Below are positions 1 to 10,137 of a DNA stretch of 64,000 nt, piece by piece. The position numbers were made by a program, and so were the translations under genes. The first letter of the stretch is position 1; each line of letters begins with the position of its first letter. The DNA is from Ottelia alismoides (Eukaryota > Streptophyta > Magnoliopsida > Alismatales > Hydrocharitaceae), in the NCBI GenBank assembly GCA_037367405.1, contig JAZKJV010005764.1, positions 62,001 through 126,000 of the forward strand, written 5' to 3'. The notes beneath the pieces are model-generated. The model saw only the letters and a list, made by a program, of their open reading frames with translations, was not told where the DNA came from and searched no databases.

Positions 1-674
1 CTGGCCCGCACGGAAGAGTCGGTAGTCAGCTAGAAATAGCACCGGAGGGCTCTACCTAGGGTGTGGGTCACTCTCTCGCGCATCCAAACCATACAATGAG
101 GGGGTTGCTCTCCCCAAGACAAAATTTTTTAATGTGAGTGTCTTTTAGGGTCAATAGTGTTATCCAGTCCCAATTTTTTATTTTTTTCTTTTTAATTTTT
201 TTTTCAAAATAAATACAAGCGGCCTAACGAATTTTCCGATTCTCCTGATTATTAAGTCAAAAATGGGGGAAGAAGTCGAAAAAGCCGATGCACGAGAAAT
301 CAATGATGCATGCAAAGTCAGAAAAGCGTACCTGCCTCCAGCTCTCTACATGCAGAGTGATCCGCGCATAAAATAAAGACAGAAAAGTAAACTAAGCTAT
401 ATGATGCAAGGGTAAAAAGCCGAGTCCTAAGACAAGCAACTTCTATTGATCGTGAAGAACAATAGTTAGTTAACCGAATCGAGTCCGGAGTCCGATCTTG
501 GGAGTCACTCGGTGCCCGCCACAACGGGTCCTGCCAGCGCTGTATGTGACTCCTAACGGCACGTGGTCTCAAATCCAATTAAACTAACTTTTTTAGTAAA
601 ATCAAAGAGAGAGAGTGTCAGAAAACAATGAAAATATAGAGAGACAATATGGTAAAATGACTACAAAGCCGTGC

Positions 675-692
675 TCCCCGGCAACGGTGCCA
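675..692 (-). other. Primer binding site (tRNA-Asp type) of A1
   Basis: On the minus strand the sequence is TGGCACCGTTGCCGGGGA, three bases after the LTR terminus. It fits the complement of a plant tRNA-Asp 3' end, which is the primer site known for Athila elements. Confidence 0.8.
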
Positions 693-2603
693 TTCTGATG
701 ACCGCCCGAATGACTAAGGTAAAGGTGTAGAAAAATAGGTCGTTGCGACCTCAATCACTCATACTAAGTCAATCAAGAAAAATCAACCACTCAGGACATG
801 TAAAACTAATCAAGCACAAAAGAGAGCGGTCTCGCTATGAGATTAACCTGGTATAGCACCCAGGGTCGAACACAAGGAGCACGGATTGGACAAAGGCCTA
901 CGAAGTAGTCAAAATGAAATAAAACACAGAGAAGATATTTTTAGTGATTTTTAATGATTTTTATATTTTTTTGAATTTTTAATATGTGAAGAAAATAAAA
1001 GAAAGTAAATATCAACACACTTCTACAATTTATTTCACACACCAAAAATAAAGAAAAAATTCAAGAAAAAAGGTTTTTATGTTTTTTAAGTTTTTAAGTG
1101 TTTTTGGTGAATTTTTGGTAATTTTCTTTGGTATATTTTATTTTCTAAAAATCAAAAAGTGAGAGAAAGACATGGTACTGTCCAGCCAGAACCAAAACCC
1201 TTAAATAAAATATCTAAGGATCACAAAAGGCTCTGGAGGTAATTTTCCTATATTCTAAATAAAATAAGGAAAATTTGGGCACCAGAATTATTGCTTTTGG
1301 ATTTTTAGATTATCTATTATAATTTTTATGGGTTTTTAAGGGTTTTTAAGTTTTTAGGGTTTTTACGCAATGAAAAATAGCCAAAATTGGCTAGAAAATC
1401 AAACAACACACAAACAACAGTAACTAAAATTTTTAGAATTTTTGGGGGTGATTTTATATTTTTTTGTGATTTTTCAAGTTAAACAGTAGCAAAAATAGGG
1501 GTTTTTGAATTTTTAAAAATAGCAAATGAAATCAAAAATGTCCTCAAAAATTCATAAAAATTCTACACCATGGCAGGAGCCATGTGTCAAATTTTCATCG
1601 AATTTGGAGGTGATTTGATATTTTATTCAAAAATAAAGGAGGGGCACAGTGCACAGGGACCTAAGTGCAAATACCCAAAAGTTCTGGGGTCCTGGTGCAA
1701 AATACCCAAGAAATCACGCACGTGGCGCGTGCCTGGGGCACTCAGGGACCTAAATGTAAGAAAAATAAGTTCCGAGGGCTTATTGGTAACCAGTACCAAA
1801 AGTCCAAGGGCTTATATGCAAAATACCCAAAATAAAACGCACATGGGGAATTAAATCACGTACAGGGGCATAAATGCAAATAAAGAAAACTTTTTATTCA
1901 ATCCGATAACATCCAGAACTACAGGGCTTAAGTCGCAAATAACCCAAAATATCATGTGTCGATGCACGTGTCTCACACAAACAGGGGCATAAATGCAAAT
2001 ACTGAAAAGCTCGAGGTCTAATGTGCAAATAACCCAACGTAAACAAAATACTCAAAATATTTACAGGACTGAAATGTAACACAAAAACTACAAGGGGCCT
2101 AAGGTAATTTACCCCTTTTATTAAGTCGAACCGATGGATGAGCGCCACGTGGATAGATGGACGGCTGAGAAGGGGGTGGCGCCCAGGTCTCCGGTCCTCG
2201 ACTGTGATCCGACGGTCCAGGTGCTGCCACGTTGCAGATCGAACGGTGGGCGGACGACGAGACTGAGCTGCGCTGGATCGACGGTGGAGATCGACCCGGA
2301 TGGATCTGACGGTTGAAGCTGCTCCTCGAATGGACGTACGTGATTGGATCTGGAGCTCGGGGGTCAATCGGACGGCGGAGGAGAGTGATGGACGAACAGG
2401 GCTCCGGCGAACTTCGCCGGACTCGTGACGGCGCTGGTCTCCTCGTAGACGCTCGCTGAAGGTTGGAGAAGGAAGCTGCGATCCCTCCGCGTCTAATGGA
2501 GCCCTCCGATGGCCCAACCGATCCTCTGGGAGGTCCGGTGAGGTCGGCGGAGGTGGAGCAGCTGGTCCAAGTGGTCCAAGCCCTCAGATGGGCTTGGATA
2601 GAC

Positions 2604-2914
2604 CTGCAAAGTATCCCAGCAAACTCGCGGGTCGAGGGCAAAGTGCCTCGACCCTGTTAGGCGTGGTGAAGGTGCATGGTGCGTCGGAATGGAGAGCTCC
2701 GGCGAAGGTGGTCGGCGGAGGAGCTCGATTCCCAGATCCTGTGCGATCTGGGTTGGGTGAATGGGTGAAGAAGATGCGGAGAAGTCTGGTGAAGATGATG
2801 GTCGGGTCGGAATGGCAAATGGGAGATCGGAGGTGGCTGGCGACGGCGGCGGAGCTACGCTACCAGTAAGCTAAAAATCGAAAGCTACGCTAATCTACGG
2901 CCTAAGAGATCTAC
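2604..2914 (-). other. Putative intron inside LTR-A (A1 copy)
   Basis: On the minus strand a donor CCCAG|GTAGATC and an acceptor ACTTTGCAG|GTC bound 311 bp. The same two sites and nearly the same spacing occur in the other three LTR-A copies (21186-21495, 35343-35653, 11579-11888), although the sequence between them has diverged. The segment lies downstream of the TATA motif and would be spliced from the 5' leader. Splicing is inferred. Confidence 0.5.
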
Positions 2915-3163
2915 CTGGGTGGTCGGAGAGACTGGGGAAGAGCAGGGGGTGCTCCTGGTCTTAGCCTCAAGGGTCGTCTCGGCCCGAGGCTCGGTGCTCA
3001 CGCTAGTGGCGGAGCAACGGCGGCGACACACGCCGGATCAGTGGTTTCACCTCCTCGCCTCGCTGCAACAGGGGCGATCGCTTGCTGTCACTCTCACGGT
3101 GCCTCTGGAGTTCACTGGGAAGAAGGGGAAGGTCCAAAGATAAGGCGCGGAGGCGGCGGAGGT

Positions 3164-3177
3164 CGAGATATATATGG
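3164..3177 (-). promoter_or_regulatory. LTR TATA motif of A1
   Basis: The minus strand reads CCATATATATCTCGACC at the start of the GC-rich block. The truncated LTR-A has CTATATATTCCCGACC at the same place (about 11315). This is a likely core promoter for the genomic transcript, placed upstream of the putative LTR intron. Confidence 0.5.
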
Positions 3178-4179
3178 AGACAGGGCCGATTAGGGTTGGG
3201 TGGAGACGGCTATGGAAGGCGTGGATCCTTCGGCGAAGGATCTGGCGAGGATGTCGGATGATTGGCGAAGGATCCGGGCACGGGATTTGCGGAGGCGACA
3301 GGCTGGAGATGCGTGGAGAAATCGGCGAAGTCGGGTCGGGCGTGGGTCTCCCCAAAAGGAAAGAGTCCGCGGGGGAGTTGACCGGGGTCAACAATCCCCC
3401 GTGGACCATTCAGGAGCTGCCACGTATTTGATTTTTTTTGTTTATTTATTTTAAGGCAGAAAATGGCCGAATTAAGAAAAACTTAAAACATGAAATATTT
3501 TTCTTTTATTTTTTTCTATTTTTTGGTGATTTTTACATAATTTTTGGAAATAAGAATAAGGTATGTACATTATAGGTCTATACATAGGTATGTGTACAAG
3601 ATGTTTTTGTATTTTTAATTTTGTAATTTTTATTTGATTTTTGTTTTGTTTCTTTTTATTTATTTTATTTACAAAATATAATCTAGAATATTTACAAAAA
3701 GTTTTAGAAATAAATAAATTTATTTACAAGGTGAAATAGCTAAGGAAGGTGGTATATGTACATGGTAAAAAGATATTTTTGGATTTTTGATTTTTAATTT
3801 TTATTTTGTTTTTAATAGCTTTTACAAAATATATACAAATATTTACAACATATTTTTGGGTGAGGAAAATATATAGTTTTATTTATTTACAAATATATAC
3901 ATATGTGAGCCCCTATCTCCCTCTACTTGGCTTTTATGCGGTCAGGCCCAAGCTGAGCCCTCCCTTGGGTTAGGTTGCTCAATATTTATTCTAAATATTT
4001 CCCTCTTTTTTCTTTTTACTCTTTATTCTTTTATTTTTGCACAAAAACATGCTAATTATCTATTTTTACAAAGATGCATGCTTTTGCTAAATAATCCTAT
4101 TTGCACATATCTACATGCATTTGCATAAGTTTTTGTAGCTAAAATATAAGAATAAAGAGTGATGAATGGGTATTCATCA

Positions 4180-6262
4180 TGCGCGCCGCCGCACGGTTGA
4201 GCGCACTGGGGGACGGGCACCTGTGTTATTTTTTTTCTGTTTTCTTTTTTTAAATTTTTTTTGTTTTATGTTGTAACCTGCAGAAACAATTAGAAAGAAA
4301 ATGTATTTTTTTTTATTTTTTAATGTAATCAGAAATAATGAAAACAAATTTTTTTATTCCTTTTTTTTTTGAACAGTGAACAAAAGTTGTAAAGGAGTGT
4401 AGAAAGGAATTTTTTTATTTTTTTTATTCCTGCAAAACAAAATGTTAGTGAAAAAGGAAAGCAATTTTTTTTATTTTTCTTTTTAACCTGCAAAACAAGG
4501 ATTAGAGAGAAAAGATAAATAGACAAAAAAATTTATTTTTTTTATTTTTTTATATCCTGCAAAACAAATGTTAGATAGAAGAAAAGTTAATTTTTTTTAT
4601 TCCTCCTGCAAAAACAATTGTGAGATAAACAGGGAGAATATTTTTATTTTTTATTTATACACAAAATGGAGGTGTGAATGGGCGGATCTCGGCGAGGTGA
4701 AAGAACGGATCCGTGTCTCCGACTACCGTGCGTGGTCGGAGGTGGAAGGTTGCGCGAGTTAGAAAATGAAATGTGGAGATCACGAGATGAGACGAAAACT
4801 CGGTGTCGGACGGAAAATATGTGATGGATTTTTTTATGATCTAAGTTCTAAAGATTAACTATTTCTAAACTAAAATCTAAGACTATGATTTACCTAGGAA
4901 AAAGACAAGTAAAAGTGGATCTCACCTCGGGGATCGGACAAGCCATGATGGCCTCGACGAAGCACAAATCTCTGTCACCGACTGGATCGGAGGCGAGGAC
5001 CCTCTTCAACAAGAAACCTCTCGGAAATCGGGCTCCTCTCCGCCAAAGATCGATCAAGTTTGAATGAGGGAGGAGGAGCCCATTAAAAAGAAAGAAAAAA
5101 TCAAAAAAGGAAAATATTTACAAAAAAAGGAAGGTGTTTATTGAGTTGATTAATAAAATAATTAAATTAACAAATAAATTAAATAATTAATTATGAAATT
5201 CGAAATAAATAAAATAAATAAATAAATTAATTAATTGGAAATTAATTGGCCACCTTAATGGTGGCCATTAAAGGTATGCAATCAAATCTAATATATAAGG
5301 CATGTTATAAAATCAAATCAATCAAAAAAATCAAATAATTAAATAAAAAAATTCGGAATTAATTTAAATTAATTAATTAATGTTAGGTAATTAATTTTTT
5401 TGATGGTTTTTATTTAAGGAAGTTAGTGGTATAGTATACATATATTATATACATATAATATAATGTACATAGGTGCAAATAAGGAAATATTTTTTTATAC
5501 AAGATTTTTTCAATTAATTTTTTTTCTAATTTTTATTTTTATTGAAAACAATATTTATAATATATACATTAAGTAAAAATAAATATTAATAATTATATAC
5601 ACAAATATATGGGTAAACTGCACAATACACCCCAGAAAACCGACTTTTTAACCGTAACTCCAAAAAATACGAAACCACAGCCATTTGAAAGATAATTTAA
5701 TTTATAGTATTATGGAAGTGAGTTTGGTTCGATTTGAGCTCGTATGGAGCCGAAATTGATGTTTCAATTATCGCATTACGGCTTTCTCTGGGTGTAATTA
5801 TTTACAATATATACATTTTTTTATTTTATAAATATTTTTATTATTTACAACACAATTTTATTTACAACTTTTATTTACAAAAGTAAGTGGTTTGAGGTCA
5901 AATTATGTACAAATAAATTAATGTAAGTTTTATACAAATATAAGTGAAAAAATATGTACAAGATATTTTTGATTTTTCTGACAGACAACCTTATCTCCCC
6001 CTACTTTATTCCTGGTCGATCAGGTCAAGTCTTGACCTTCTCTCGGGGTTTGGGTCAGTCTGTATTTATGGCATAAACACATCCTTTTCTTTTTTTCTTT
6101 TCTTCTTTATTCTTTTATTTATATACAAAAAGTGTTAAAATGCATAATTAACAAATGTATGCAAAATGGTAATTTTATAAAATTAGTGGTTATTTACAGG
6201 TATTTGACTAAGGAAAAGAGGCTAAAATAAAAGAATAAAGGCGATGAATTGTGGATTCATCA
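4180..6262 (-). repeat. LTR-B, first ~2.1 kb, minus orientation, interrupted by A1
   Basis: This is the reverse complement of the first part of the plus-strand LTR-B at 14329-17920. Landmarks in common are the terminal palindrome (TGATGAAT..ATTCATCG), the TTTATTCTTTTATTTTAGCC motif, the ATTAAGGTGGCCA stretch and the TTTTGCAGG minisatellite. The right boundary at 6262 is the exact LTR start. To its right lies leader sequence of element C, not a polypurine tract, so this is either the outer edge of an element inserted into C or an inversion product. On the left it is cut by A1 at 4180. A conserved donor-like GAG|GTGAG lies at about 4925 on the minus strand. Confidence 0.82.
4275..4620 (-). repeat. 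Minisatellite of TTTTGCAGG units in LTR-B
   Basis: About six degenerate units of roughly 50-70 bp are present. Read on the minus strand, each has a pyrimidine/T-rich stretch followed by TTTTGCAGG (CCTGC motifs on the plus strand near 4278, 4433, 4488, 4556 and 4607, with a decayed one near 4371). The plus-strand LTR-B copy has fewer units, so the array length varies. Confidence 0.7.
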
Positions 6263-6867
6263 GCGGATCATATTGCATGTAGAGTGCTGGAGTAAGGTAC
6301 GCATTTTCTATCTCTGCATGCATCATCGTTTTTGACCGTGCATTGGCTTTCTCGATCCCTCCCCCTGTTTCTTGGACTCAAATCATTCAAAGAGGAAATC
6401 AGAAAGCTCGTTAGGCGTTGTTATTGAAAATATTCAAAAAAAATTACAAAATCAAAAATTAAAAAAATTTGGGACTGCTAATTGAACTTGACTCTAAAAT
6501 CAAACGTAATTGATTCATATCATTGTATTGGGAGAGCAATCCCCTCATTGTCTGCGTTTTTAATTGCTCACGCACACACTAAGGAGTAGTGCCCAAATCC
6601 TATTCAAGCCTCCTAAGTGTTTGTACAACTTTGTCTTCTCACTAAACTCTAAAATTGAAAAGATAAAAGACCAAATCTCACGGTCTTCACTTTGTGTTGA
6701 GTTGGTGAATTGGGGGTTTGCTTTGTGTATTGTATGTCTTTGGTGTGAGTCGGTTACGGTCATTCTCCGAGATCAATAGCGGTCACCTTCTGTTTCTATC
6801 CTTTCCTCCCTCCCTCCTATCTCTCTTTCTACTCGCCCACCCTCCCGCCCTTAATTTCTCTCTCTTC
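6263..6867 (+). other. Untranslated leader of element C (5'-truncated)
   Basis: No gene is present. It starts with GCGGATCAT.TTGCATGTAGAG, also found in the leaders of A (about 24378) and A1 (about 365, minus strand). A second shared block, GGGAGAGCAA..CCCCTCATTG, is near 6530. These shared islands in otherwise drifting sequence are candidates for RNA packaging or dimerisation signals. That role is inferred. Confidence 0.6.
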
Positions 6868-8835
6868 ATGATGGGTCGCTTACCATTCCAGCCGAAATTT
6901 ACGGCTTCTTCATTTCATGCCCATCACTCCCGTCCAATCTCTTGGGAGGTCGGAACTCCGTCCAATTTTCGATCTTCTCCCGACCCACCCTCCCATTTGG
7001 GACATGCTGTGAGTGACGCCCGAAGAGTTCAGATTAACCAAACACGAGACACGGGTGTTCACATTACTGAGATGAGAGCGCATCCCATATGCGATCGAAT
7101 GGGACAGTTGCGAGCTTCAGACGACTTTTATCCTGGGACATTGGATGAGTACACAGATCAGGAAGCCCAGCCCGCTTCTACTTTGAGACCATTCGTTCTG
7201 GATTTAGAGTTAATGGATCTACTGCCTAAGTTTTTTGGGGAAATGCACGAGGAACCTTATTTGCATATCGATGAATTTGAGGATTTTTGTGTATCACGAT
7301 CATATTCGGATATCACTTCTGAGGAAATGATGCTGATTACCTTCCCATTTACACTTCAGAGCAGAGCCAAGACTTGGCATAGACGATTGGGAAGGAAGAT
7401 TGCTACATGGGGAGATTTACGATCATTATTTTTGAAGAAATTTTACCCCCAGTGTAGAGCAGAGATGATGCGGTCGTGTATTTGTGATTTTTCAGTTAAC
7501 CCCCAGAAGCCATTGATAGATTCATGGTTGAGGTTACGAGAACTTGTGAGGCGATTTCCGGATCATGGATTTTCGATGACTGACCTTATCCATATCGCCA
7601 TGAGGGGGAGGACCGCAGAGCAGATTTCATATGTCATTACCTCGTGTGGTGGTTCACGCCACAATCCTGACCTGGATTTAGTTGAGACCATCTTGAGAAC
7701 ACTTTCTGATCTTTCATATATACGAGATGATTTATTCGGGACAACACATGAGGGAGAGATGACAACAGTTGAGTGTGTGACACAACATTTTGATTCAGAC
7801 ATCACACACCAATCAGAGGATATTGATGCTACTACTTCTCATTTGATGGATGTGTTTCCTACTGTTGTGAGTTCTCAGAGCCGGACAATGGTTGAGTTTT
7901 CATTGGATTTACAATCAAATTCTGAGCCAGTCCCGCACCTCCACATTAATGATTCTTCGATTCTAGATCTGCTAGGATCCCAAGAGATAGAGGAGGAACC
8001 CACATCTCAGCCATCCTCTGAATCTTTCCAGTATCCATACATAGTTGATTTAGTATCTTCTCTTCAGGAGATCTTCTCAGATTCAGAGATATACTTGGAT
8101 TCATCTCAGCGTAGAGAGTTTGATGAGGGACTGATTTTTTATTTTACGGAACTTGATAGTCCCGTACTTGAGCCATGTGTCCTCCCATTTGATGAGGTCG
8201 ATACATTTTTGGAGGACATGACATTTGACAGCATTGATCCCAAGTTCCCTGATGATTCGGCATTACTCCCCGAGGGTTATCTGCGGGAGGATGCCATGGA
8301 CCATGTGTACTCGGTTTCACTTTCTGGGAGTGCATCCGATCTGTCGGATCACGAGACCGAGTATTTTGATATTTCTGATAATGAGTTTGATGATTCTCTC
8401 CTCGACGACCCTCGCGAGGATGAGCCGATCTTTAAGGTATTCGATGATTTTGCTGATTTGTCCACACTATATACATCGGATATCAACCTTTCTAGTGAGT
8501 CTCCTGATCTTGATCTTCCATATCTATTCGAGACGGTGATTGACGTGGAGGATTCACTATCAGATCCTTCCTTCTCCACATTTGATTACTTCGGCTCCAT
8601 CCTTTCACTCCATATAGACCTTGAGCCGATGATTTCTTTTGTGCTACCGGAGCCCAACTTCATCTGTCCATATCTTGATTCGGTAGCAAACACCCGCCTG
8701 ATTGATTACCTGGGTGTTATCATTTACTCTCTTGACCCTCCTGACTCCGTTGTTGTTCTCCCACCGAGACGACAACAACAGTACGGTATTCGCCTGACAG
8801 ATGTCGTCCTGAACCTCGATACTGCGTTGTCCTAG
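6868..8835 (+). CDS. Gag-like protein with long acidic C-terminal domain, element C
   Basis: This is an uninterrupted 655-codon frame. The ATG at 6868 is chosen because MMGR is also the start of the gag of element A at 24937; the frame is open 50 codons further upstream without that homology. Residues about 117-275 resemble the plant retrotransposon Gag domain: the LPKFFGEMHEEPYLHIDEF, FPFTLQSRAKTWHRRL and FLKKFYPQCRAEMM segments match the order LPRFHGLATEEPHLHLQEF, FPFSLADRAATWLKHL and YLNKYYPLGRTNAARAM in element A. From about residue 290 the protein is rich in Asp, Glu and Ser, with no zinc knuckle, protease or reverse transcriptase motif. It stops at 8835. Known gag-only families (TR-GAG, Dasheng-like) depend on autonomous relatives for enzymes. 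The acidic domain's function is unknown. The lack of any stop suggests recent selection or youth. Confidence 0.8.
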   Translation: MMGRLPFQPKFTASSFHAHHSRPISWEVGTPSNFRSSPDPPSHLGHAVSDARRVQINQTRDTGVHITEMRAHPICDRMGQLRASDDFYPGTLDEYTDQEAQPASTLRPFVLDLELMDLLPKFFGEMHEEPYLHIDEFEDFCVSRSYSDITSEEMMLITFPFTLQSRAKTWHRRLGRKIATWGDLRSLFLKKFYPQCRAEMMRSCICDFSVNPQKPLIDSWLRLRELVRRFPDHGFSMTDLIHIAMRGRTAEQISYVITSCGGSRHNPDLDLVETILRTLSDLSYIRDDLFGTTHEGEMTTVECVTQHFDSDITHQSEDIDATTSHLMDVFPTVVSSQSRTMVEFSLDLQSNSEPVPHLHINDSSILDLLGSQEIEEEPTSQPSSESFQYPYIVDLVSSLQEIFSDSEIYLDSSQRREFDEGLIFYFTELDSPVLEPCVLPFDEVDTFLEDMTFDSIDPKFPDDSALLPEGYLREDAMDHVYSVSLSGSASDLSDHETEYFDISDNEFDDSLLDDPREDEPIFKVFDDFADLSTLYTSDINLSSESPDLDLPYLFETVIDVEDSLSDPSFSTFDYFGSILSLHIDLEPMISFVLPEPNFICPYLDSVANTRLIDYLGVIIYSLDPPDSVVVLPPRRQQQYGIRLTDVVLNLDTALS

Positions 8836-8976
8836 CATTTGCGCCCAGCTAGGGGCGTAAACTCTAGCGCTTGTTGAGAGGCACCTCAACATTGACGACT
8901 CACATCTGTATAGACCATCTGTCCATATCATACATTCTTTCTGTCTCACACCCCAACTCCATCTCATGATCATTCC

Positions 8977-9369
8977 ATACTTAGGGTGTACTTTACCCTA
9001 AGTATAGGGGGGATGTCAGACGTTTGATTATTCTTTTGATTCTTTTTACCTCTGTTTTGCTGCCTATACTTAGGGATATTTTACCCTAAGTATAGGGGAG
9101 GTAGACTCTATACATTCTACTCATCGGTCGTCCCTTTGTGTACAGTCTGCTATACTTAGGATTACTAGATCCTAAGTATAGGGGGATCACCGGCTCCTAT
9201 TGATTTTATTCTTTTATTCGTCGTTGTAGTATATTATTCTTTTCACTTTTCTATACACGGCACGAGTTATGTCTTTCTTTCCAGCTCTTTGATCACTATG
9301 AGGACATAGTTCGAGCTAAGTATAGGGGGGTGTCGTATATATGGTATATATACTTTAGCCATAACTCGT
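8977..9369 (+). other. Three hairpins with PPT-like tails plus a foldback, element C
   Basis: Inverted repeats of the CTATACTTAGGGT/ACCCTAAGTATAG type occur at 8977-9007, 9064-9095 and 9149-9180. Each is followed by a run of G (AAGTATAGGGG and longer). A fourth half-unit, GAGCTAAGTATAGGGGGG, ends near 9330 and lies inside a larger foldback formed by ACGAGTTATG (9262-9271) and CATAACTCGT (9360-9369). The tails resemble the real polypurine tract at 14316-14328. Confidence 0.8.
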
Positions 9370-9492
9370 ACTTTCATATTATTTTAATATGGCTAAAACA
9401 CTGTGTAAATACTAAAAAAACTTGTAAAAAAATGAAAATGAATTAAAAACAACAACTCTGTATATACTTGTATAAATCACTCAAGTTGTAAA

Positions 9493-10137
9493 TTCTTGCA
9501 TCTCATTCTTGTGAAATAATCAACTCTCTCTTGTGTTTCTATGTATCTTTTCCTTTATAAAATTTTTTTTTGGTATATATTTGTATATATAACTAACTAT
9601 TTGCAAAAAAAACTTTTTGCATATGCATCATCATTTTTCAAAAATCCATAAAAATTTTAAAATTTTGAAAATTGTTTCACAAAAAGATTTTGTTTTCTTT
9701 TCCTTGCATGTATATATTTTCTTTCATTTGCATGAGCATTTTTCAGGATGATTTTGACAATTAAACTAAGTCTGGAATAAATTTGAAGAATGGAGCTTAG
9801 TTGGACCTTAATGCACTTAATTTCAGAGGAACCTTATAAGATTTGGAGTTAAGACTTTTCAGGTCCTAGTGACTTAATTCTTTGAGTCCATAAGACTATG
9901 TTCACATGTCATCTTGATGAGTCTAAGTAGAACATTTAACAACACACACATGATTCTTTCAGACCGTGGCTTACCTTGGACACTACACTTTACACGTAGC
10001 TCTTCATGGATGAGGTAGTGAGGGAGCAGAATCTTTTGGCTTGGGGTAGCATACGAGGGTAGTACATCTAGGCGGAACCTCTCGTCCTCCTCTAGGGAGG
10101 GAAGTGCGTCTCAACCTAGTTTGGTGATGTTGAGGTC
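9493..10137 (+). repeat. Duplicated segment of element C, copy 1
   Basis: This is 3' non-coding sequence of element C. It is repeated at 12915-13560 with only homopolymer-length differences that I could see. It runs up to the exact start of a truncated LTR-A at 10138. The stretch 9370-9492 before it is AT-rich with no gene. The segment is homologous to the 3' non-coding part of element A (about 32650-33115). Confidence 0.85.

Larger units (their letters stand above)
1..4179 (-). mobile_element. Athila-lineage LTR retrotransposon A1, 5' part only
   Basis: This is the 5' end of a minus-strand Ty3/gypsy element whose coding part lies beyond the left edge. Read on the minus strand, the order is LTR, primer binding site and untranslated leader, the same as in the complete element at 19743-37563. 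Position 1 corresponds to about 24743 of that element. The leader here is about 640 bp shorter, mainly because it lacks the CGCGG-repeat segment seen there. The right boundary is exact: the LTR start motif TGATGAAT/ATTCATCA ends at 4179, and LTR-B sequence follows directly. The element therefore inserted into LTR-B. The 5-bp target duplication should be TGCGC, but its partner copy is outside the window. The element is clearly diverged from the other LTR-A copies, so it is an older or separate subfamily. Confidence 0.85.
696..4179 (-). repeat. 5' LTR of A1 (LTR-A family, 3484 bp)
   Basis: On the minus strand the LTR starts TGATGAATACCCATTCATCA and ends TCATCA. It shares its order of parts with the LTRs at 19743-23405 and 33896-37563: an AT-rich U3, a GC-rich promoter/leader block (about 2100-3420), a segment of repeated TTTGCA..CCCCTG-type motifs (about 1570-2110), an AT-rich tail, and the conserved block with GTGTTCGACCCTGG next to a short CCTGG/CCAGG hairpin near the end (about 836-880). 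No protein is encoded. The open frames in the GC-rich block are unrelated to any family I recognise and arise from base composition. Confidence 0.88.

Noticed and set aside
1894..3454. Several 60-200 codon frames on both strands
   Set aside because: They lie within the LTR-A of A1. The equivalent frames are not conserved in the other three LTR-A copies.
8977..9330. Hairpin repeats resembling a CRISPR array or tandem terminators
   Set aside because: This is a plant nuclear retrotransposon. Spacing is irregular, there are no spacers, and the same set recurs in element A next to its polypurine tract.
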